Position numbers and translations under genes: made by a program. This document shows, piece by piece, positions 58,853 to 64,000 of a stretch of DNA of 64,000 bases. The notes under the pieces are model-generated. The model ran no database searches. It was not told the DNA's origin and saw nothing but the letters and a program-made list of their open reading frames with translations. Positions within the stretch are counted from its first letter, which is position 1, and each line of letters starts with the position of its first letter. The DNA comes from Otatea glauca (lineage: Eukaryota; Streptophyta; Magnoliopsida; Poales; Poaceae), in assembly GCA_036346275.1 (NCBI GenBank), contig CM070722.1, positions 66,377,524 through 66,441,523 of the forward strand, read 5' to 3'.

Positions 58853-61800
58853 TTCGTTAGAAGGGAAAGGAGATGGAATTCAAAGGACAGCCTAAGGCCT
58901 GCAAATGAGAAAAAGGGGGAGGGAGAATAGATTAATGGGAAAAGTGAGAAAAGACACAAGAAGATAAACACAGAGATCATGAAACGTATGAAGTAATAGA
59001 AAAGTGTGTAAATCTGAGATAGATTTCAATAAAAAATTTAGATAAGTTTCATCAAACTTTATGAGTCTTTTAGAAAATTACGACCTTCTTTGTATAATGC
59101 CTGTTAGTTTAGATCATGATTGGTTGGTGATGGTGTTGTCTAAATCAGCTCCTAAAAACATATGTTCCGGACTACTTAGCACTGATCAACAAGAACCAAC
59201 GAATCTATCGAATTTACAGAGATCTTCTAACCTATAAAGGTGCCATTCTTATCTCAAGTGTGTAGTGCATATTCATCAAGTGATCTTAATCAGCTCATTT
59301 AATCAAGACAAGATTCTGATGTATTAATTATTATCAAATTTAGGAGTTCTGTATGGAAAAACATATAAATAGTTTGCATGATTCTGGAAGAATCAAAATC
59401 CTGAAACCATTTACAAAATCACATGTATTCCCTTTCCCACAACCATGTCTAGGTCCAAACAGAACTTGTGGTCCTGCTCAGAAACCTAGCCACCTCATCT
59501 CCATATCTAAGTGGTGCACTTGGCAACAATTGATCATTACTTGCCCCTGATAGCAGGCCTTGGTTAGGATGAGATTAATATTTTGCACTAAATATCTGAT
59601 TTCTCTCTGGAAGCAGATAATTATGCCAAAAATGAAGGAGAAAAGAAAAACACATACGCAGATGACAGATGGAATTTAATAAGTAGGATTACCTTGGACC
59701 CAGAAAACAACAGAAGCAAACTGTAAGTATGAGCAATGGCTTCATAGTTTGCAGGAGTATTTTCAGGAGATATTGCTTGAGCCCAAATGGATGACAACAA
59801 AAGTGTAATCTGACGACTGCTCAGTTTCAGCAAAACCGATTCCTGCATACACTCAACATATTACAGAAACAGTTATTCATGGTAAGAAATCGTTGGCTCA
59901 AATATTAGTAATCTTTAGTTAATACATCCCGAGTTAGAGGACATGTTAGACTTGATGAAAGTACCATTTCCTCATCTGACTTGTTTGAGGAACTTTGGTC
60001 TTCCTTTACAGACATTGAAGGCGCTCTCAGAGACATCGAAGGAGCCCTCAGAGATATGGAGGGAGCTCTAATAGATACCGAAGGAGCTCTCAAAGACATT
60101 GAAGGAGCTCTTTTCATGGAGAAATTAGGAACTTTCATGCTACGCCGGCGGCTTTGAGACACAGGCAGGTTTTGATGTTTGGGATTGCCGGTCTCTTCGT
60201 CAATGCTATGCAAACTATTATCCTTGCTTTCTCCTTGTGAATTGTCTGAGTAATTGTCCCTCCTCAACTTGTCAAAGATAGCAGCTGAAGATGAAAATAC
60301 AGAGACAGCTCTAGAGAGTGTCCTCTGCATGTCATGTTTCTTAGTCTGGCCTGAGGCATTTGCTTGAATCAAGGGGGAAACAGAAGAGGGGACCAAGACA
60401 ATAGCAAATATGCGGTGTGCAGCAACACGTGCTTCGTGATCGGGGTGGATCATTGTTAAGAGCAACTGATGAAAGAGGGCTTCTGGAAACACCTGACAGC
60501 AAATACAGAAGATAAGTTTCTAAGGCAGAAGAAAGTAATGCTGCCTGAGATGAATTTAAAAACTTCCATTTATTTGTGTTGACAGTATACCTTACTCTGA
60601 TATGTCAAATTTGGTACAGAAGCAATTATTTGGGCTGTGCGATAAACAGCAGCTGCAGTTGATCTAGCTACAACAGGAGTGCTTGCAATGTTTTCTAGCA
60701 TCACAGCCATCATGTCAAGAACTGGCCCGGCATTAGATACCTGATCAATAAAATAGTCTTGATAAGCCTTCTATGCATTGTGGAGAGATCATTTGAAACT
60801 AATAAGTGTTGCACAGACCAGACTTCTAAGGGGCATCAGTTAAAACATCACATTTACATGTGGTATACTGATATTGTAACAAGCAGCAGAAAGCATAAAG
60901 TTTCAGACAAAGAGAAAAGAAAACAGACCTTCTTTGCCAGCTGCACTAGGCATTCATCTATGGCCTTGCGGAATTTTTCATTCCATTTTACTAACTCCAG
61001 ATCTCTGCTGCCGAGAGTAATATGGAATGTCCTTTTCAAATGCCTGACAAGGTCACTTATGGCACCTATAGTTGCTGCAGAAGCGTGAGCACTGGATTGT
61101 TCTGCAAGGGTAGCTGCCACTTCCACGATGCTAAGCTGCATGTCTGGCTGCTTCAACATGGCCTTGTGTTCAATATGCTTTATCAGTAGAGACAACATTA
61201 AGTGCATGTTCTGCCCTGAAGAAGTAAATTTAAACAAGATAACTAACTAGGTTGCTTGTATACAATACATTTCATCCCTGCTCTCACACAATGCAAATGA
61301 AGTACCTGAGTTTTCAACTAACAGTTGCATGTCCAACAATACACACAGAGCAAGTCCATTTCGTGGTGACCATGAAGTATTGTTACCAAAGTACCGAAAC
61401 AAAGACTCCAAGATACGGCGGAAAGTTGTTGCCTCCCTAGAAAGCTTGGCCATATTGTGCACACAGATTCTGGACCAGAACTTAGGATCCTTGGCATCTT
61501 CCCTGCAGACAAGAAGCCTGTTAAAAACCCACCTACTGAATAAGAAAAAATGGCAAATCAAATCAACAAAGAGTAGAAAGAAGATTATATTACTCAGGCA
61601 GGTTAACTCCTCCCTTAGCATTAACTATGCTCTCCCAAGAGGGGGCCGCAGAGATGACAAAGGGGGAAGGATGATGCTCTGTTTTTTGGACTTCTTGCCC
61701 CGATTGGTTGCTTGGATCTTTGGTACCTTGATCATCATTTTGCATCTTCTGAGGTTTGTAGTTTTCCAGTACTACTTCAACAACCTAGCAATGAAAAAAA

Positions 61801-63970
61801 GAAAAGAAAAGCTAAGATGGAATGTTTAGGACGGCAATCTGCTTGTGCAAGCAATTCACAATCTGATGCTAACCAAAATGAATATCAGCAAGAAACCCCT
61901 CTTGCATTACCAAGTTACATATTTCTTCGATAGAAGTAATATCAATATTTTTGCAACAATTCTGGATACGACACTATATGAATTCTGTGCCAAGCTCTAA
62001 TGAGAGGCAGGTAATGGATGTTTAGCATACATATGCATAAATAAAGGGGAGAAAACCTATACTGGCTGCAGTAGGATTTAGATAGGTCGTTACTCAGGCA
62101 TATATTTCAATAGAGTATATTACAGCATGGTAGTCCAAGTCCATGCATGAGCTACATCCAGGCATTGAAATAAGATGTATCTGAAGTTTGTAAAATAAAT
62201 ATTTAAAACAGAAAAGTAAGGCAAGAAAAGAACTAGCGCTCATATATTACTTACATTATCAAACTCTGACGAGATATGAGAAAGCTCTCCCATGAACCAT
62301 ATCTGCTCAACATAAGAAACTAAATGATATTACGACTGCCAAAAGTTTTGGTTTGCAAAGTTCAGATGTTCAGAGTAGTTAGTGAACCAGTCAGAAGAAA
62401 GAAATATAATAAGAGGATGAGAACACCACTTCCATTTACATCATTCACGTGAGTTCTATAATTTACAGTGGAGCAGACTTCGAAGAATTGGAAAATGAAT
62501 TGAAAAAAATAAAGAGCTATTCAATTGCAGTGAGCATCCTTTGTTGTACCAAAAAAAAATGGTGAGAAATATATGGATCTATCTAGATTTTATGTTGAGA
62601 AATAGTACCTGGAAGTTAAGTAGTTCGAAAGGTATGCAGTTAATACAATAGCACTTAATACTTATTGCCTATGACCTTTCATTCATCACATGATAAGGAA
62701 TGCATCAAAGTGAGTGTGATTCAAACCTCTTTTGGCAATGTAACAGTCTCCCTACACTTTATAACTTCCTCTTCATTTCTTCAGCAGTACTAGCAATCAA
62801 TGTTAATACATAATATATATTTGATATGGATGGATGAAGGAACTTACCATAGCTGAAAGGGCTTGTAGGGCTGCAGCACGCAGGGCATTTGTCTTCTCAT
62901 CCTCCCCTACTTCTTGAGCTAGTTCACATAGTCTTGGGACCAGCCCTTCCAGATTGAACTGATATGTTCCATCCACCTGGAATATACAGAAATGAAAGCA
63001 CCACCAAGGTGATATACCATACTAAGTAGAATCCTGCTGGTGAAGGATGGAATGCACTGATGACCAGGCCAATGGAAATACCTGATTGACAGCAAAATCA
63101 AACAAGGTTTCACATCCTATGATGCGCATGTCATCCTGCCTCTTTTGATCTAAAAGGGTGTGTACAATGCTTAACAAGCTACTCGCAAGCAGTGGCCTGC
63201 ATGGAGCAAGTCGCTTTTATATTTGCAACCATTCAGAAAAAATATCGAAGTGTAAGACGTATCCCCATATGCAAACCAAATGACAGTGGATGGTGCTAAC
63301 TTATCGCAAATAACTTTATGGAGTCCAGTGACGTGAGAAAGAGAAAGCCGAAAAAGAAGACTTACATCTGGTCTTTACAAGAAACCAACAGTCTGCGGTA
63401 TATTAACATCACCACTTTTGCAAAGCCATACTGCTCACTTCTTAATTCCCTGTAAATCCTTTGCTCCAAGTAAACTGTGATCTGCTCAAATATCAATGTG
63501 CAAGTAAACCGATAATTTGAATTTCTTGAAACAGATTGAGATGCATTTATGTCGGGCAATATTAGAAACAAGGATTTGTCTGAAATGAGGGCACCGCAGG
63601 CACATGGCAGCTTTTGATAAACATTTTATTTCCAACTAGGAGGCGGGAGAGGGGGTGAACCTTTGGTACTCGAAGAGGATTCTTGGAAGCATACTCGCAC
63701 AACTTCCCAATCCTTCTATCATTTGGTTCTTCATCCTACATGAGGAGAACACAAATAATGAGCAAATAGGTCCACAGCAGCAGCTAATGCGGCGACGTGG
63801 TTCTGCAAAAGAAAGGAGATGCAGCATGGCCCAACCTGTGTTTTGGGGAAGATTTCGGCAAGGATCTTCTTGTACCTCTTGACGGGTTGCCTGGATCGTG
63901 CCCTCAGCGCGGGGCAGAAGTAGCACAGGCTCCCGCACGCCGGCATGACCGTCCGTGATATCACACCCAT
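55992..63970 (-). CDS. EFR3-like membrane scaffold (plant EFOP / SEMI-ROLLED LEAF 2 family), 19 exons
   Basis: Plant EFR3 proteins tether the PI4-kinase alpha complex to the plasma membrane; rice SRL2, of this family, affects leaf rolling. Exons (minus strand): 63970-63836, 63735-63661, 63481-63366, 63196-63082, 62976-62848, 62302-62255, 61784-61594, 61502-61306, 61215-60929, 60740-60591, 60492-59965, 59842-59693, 58753-58678, 58495-58368, 57695-57489, 57402-57265, 57157-57038, 56482-56264, 56192-55992. All junctions are GT-AG and the sum is 3210 nt (1069 residues). The N-terminus (MGVISRTVMPACGSLCYFCP, then RSRQPVKRYKK) has clustered cysteines and a basic patch, as expected for a palmitoylated anchor. 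Helical ARM/HEAT-like repeats fill about the first 520 residues; SSRQITLLLSSIWAQ and SRRRSLFTLA are family blocks. A 5' UTR acceptor (CTGCAG) near 63980 suggests an upstream exon outside the window. Confidence 0.92.
58799..58850. repeat. (TA)n microsatellite in intron 12 of the EFR3-like gene
   Basis: About 26 TA units within the 939-bp intron (58754-59692), some 45 bp from its 3' splice site (minus strand). Confidence 0.95.
60007..60111 (-). repeat. Five RAPSxSx heptapeptide repeats in the EFR3-like protein
   Basis: Residues 609-643 of the inferred protein, in exon 11, are five 7-residue units: RAPSMSL, RAPSVSI, RAPSISL, RAPSMSL, RAPSMSV. The DNA units are 21 bp with silent and conservative differences. 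Each has R-x-x-S, a basophilic kinase consensus. The region is Ser/Arg-rich and probably disordered. Confidence 0.92.
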
Positions 63971-64000
63971 CCTCTGCTACTGCAGGCAGAATCGAACAAC

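Noticed and set aside
1..64000. tRNA, rRNA, CRISPR or replication-origin features
   Set aside because: None seen. The tandem repeats present are transposon arrays or microsatellites, and no cloverleaf or rRNA sequence was recognised by eye; a tRNAscan run would settle the tRNA question.

Overview
The window is nuclear DNA of a grass, most likely rice (Oryza) or a close relative. The evidence is the mix of repeats (Stowaway and Tourist MITEs, chromodomain Ty3 elements, CACTA elements with GGCGGTT-type subterminal repeats), GT-AG introns, and a plant EFR3/SEMI-ROLLED LEAF 2-type gene. I saw no prokaryotic or organellar features. Only two host protein genes look functional, and both are on the minus strand: a single-exon SAUR auxin-response gene (about 20.8-21.2 kb) and a 19-exon EFR3-like gene (56.0-64.0 kb). 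I could join every exon of the second in frame (3210 nt, 1069 residues). Almost everything else is transposable element, much of it nested and decayed.

Layout. 1-12354: a Ty3/gypsy chromovirus (Tekay/Del, RIRE3/RIRE8-like) on the plus strand. It has a partial 5' LTR, an iMet-type primer site, a decayed extra ORF before gag, gag, pol with a C-terminal chromodomain, a purine tract and a 4.7-kb 3' LTR. 12355-14348: an unclassified LTR-like repeat with CCGGAGTCTCCGG palindromes. 14349-20763: Ty1/copia element I (minus strand), one LTR truncated, with a long leader that looks like a host promoter and first exon in antisense. It ends 80 bp past the SAUR stop codon. 21.9-24.4 kb: a Helitron-like element, a Tourist MITE (TTA duplication) and a Stowaway MITE (TA duplication).

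24424-38815: a CACTA transposon with a decayed TNP2-type transposase preceded by a 190-bp tandem array. Inside it lie a fragment of a Tat-lineage LTR element carrying an antisense, intron-containing plant-mobile-domain-like ORF and coiled-coil ORF, and a complete Ty1/copia element II with a perfect GGTGG target duplication. 39.3-45.4 kb: a 5'-truncated LINE whose 3' UTR is split by Ty1/copia element III (perfect TACTC duplication). 45.4-55.9 kb: gene-poor DNA with a pentanucleotide microsatellite, a promoter-like island with no visible gene, three Stowaway MITEs (two of one family in opposite orientation), an LTR-like promoter block with tandem repeats, and an AATTTCGG-rich degenerate repeat.

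The two host genes belong to different pathways. SAUR proteins act in auxin-driven growth. Plant EFR3-like (EFOP/SRL2) proteins anchor the PI4-kinase alpha complex at the plasma membrane and influence leaf form. The rest of the window is a record of insertions: copia II and the Tat fragment are younger than the CACTA element, and copia III is younger than the LINE.
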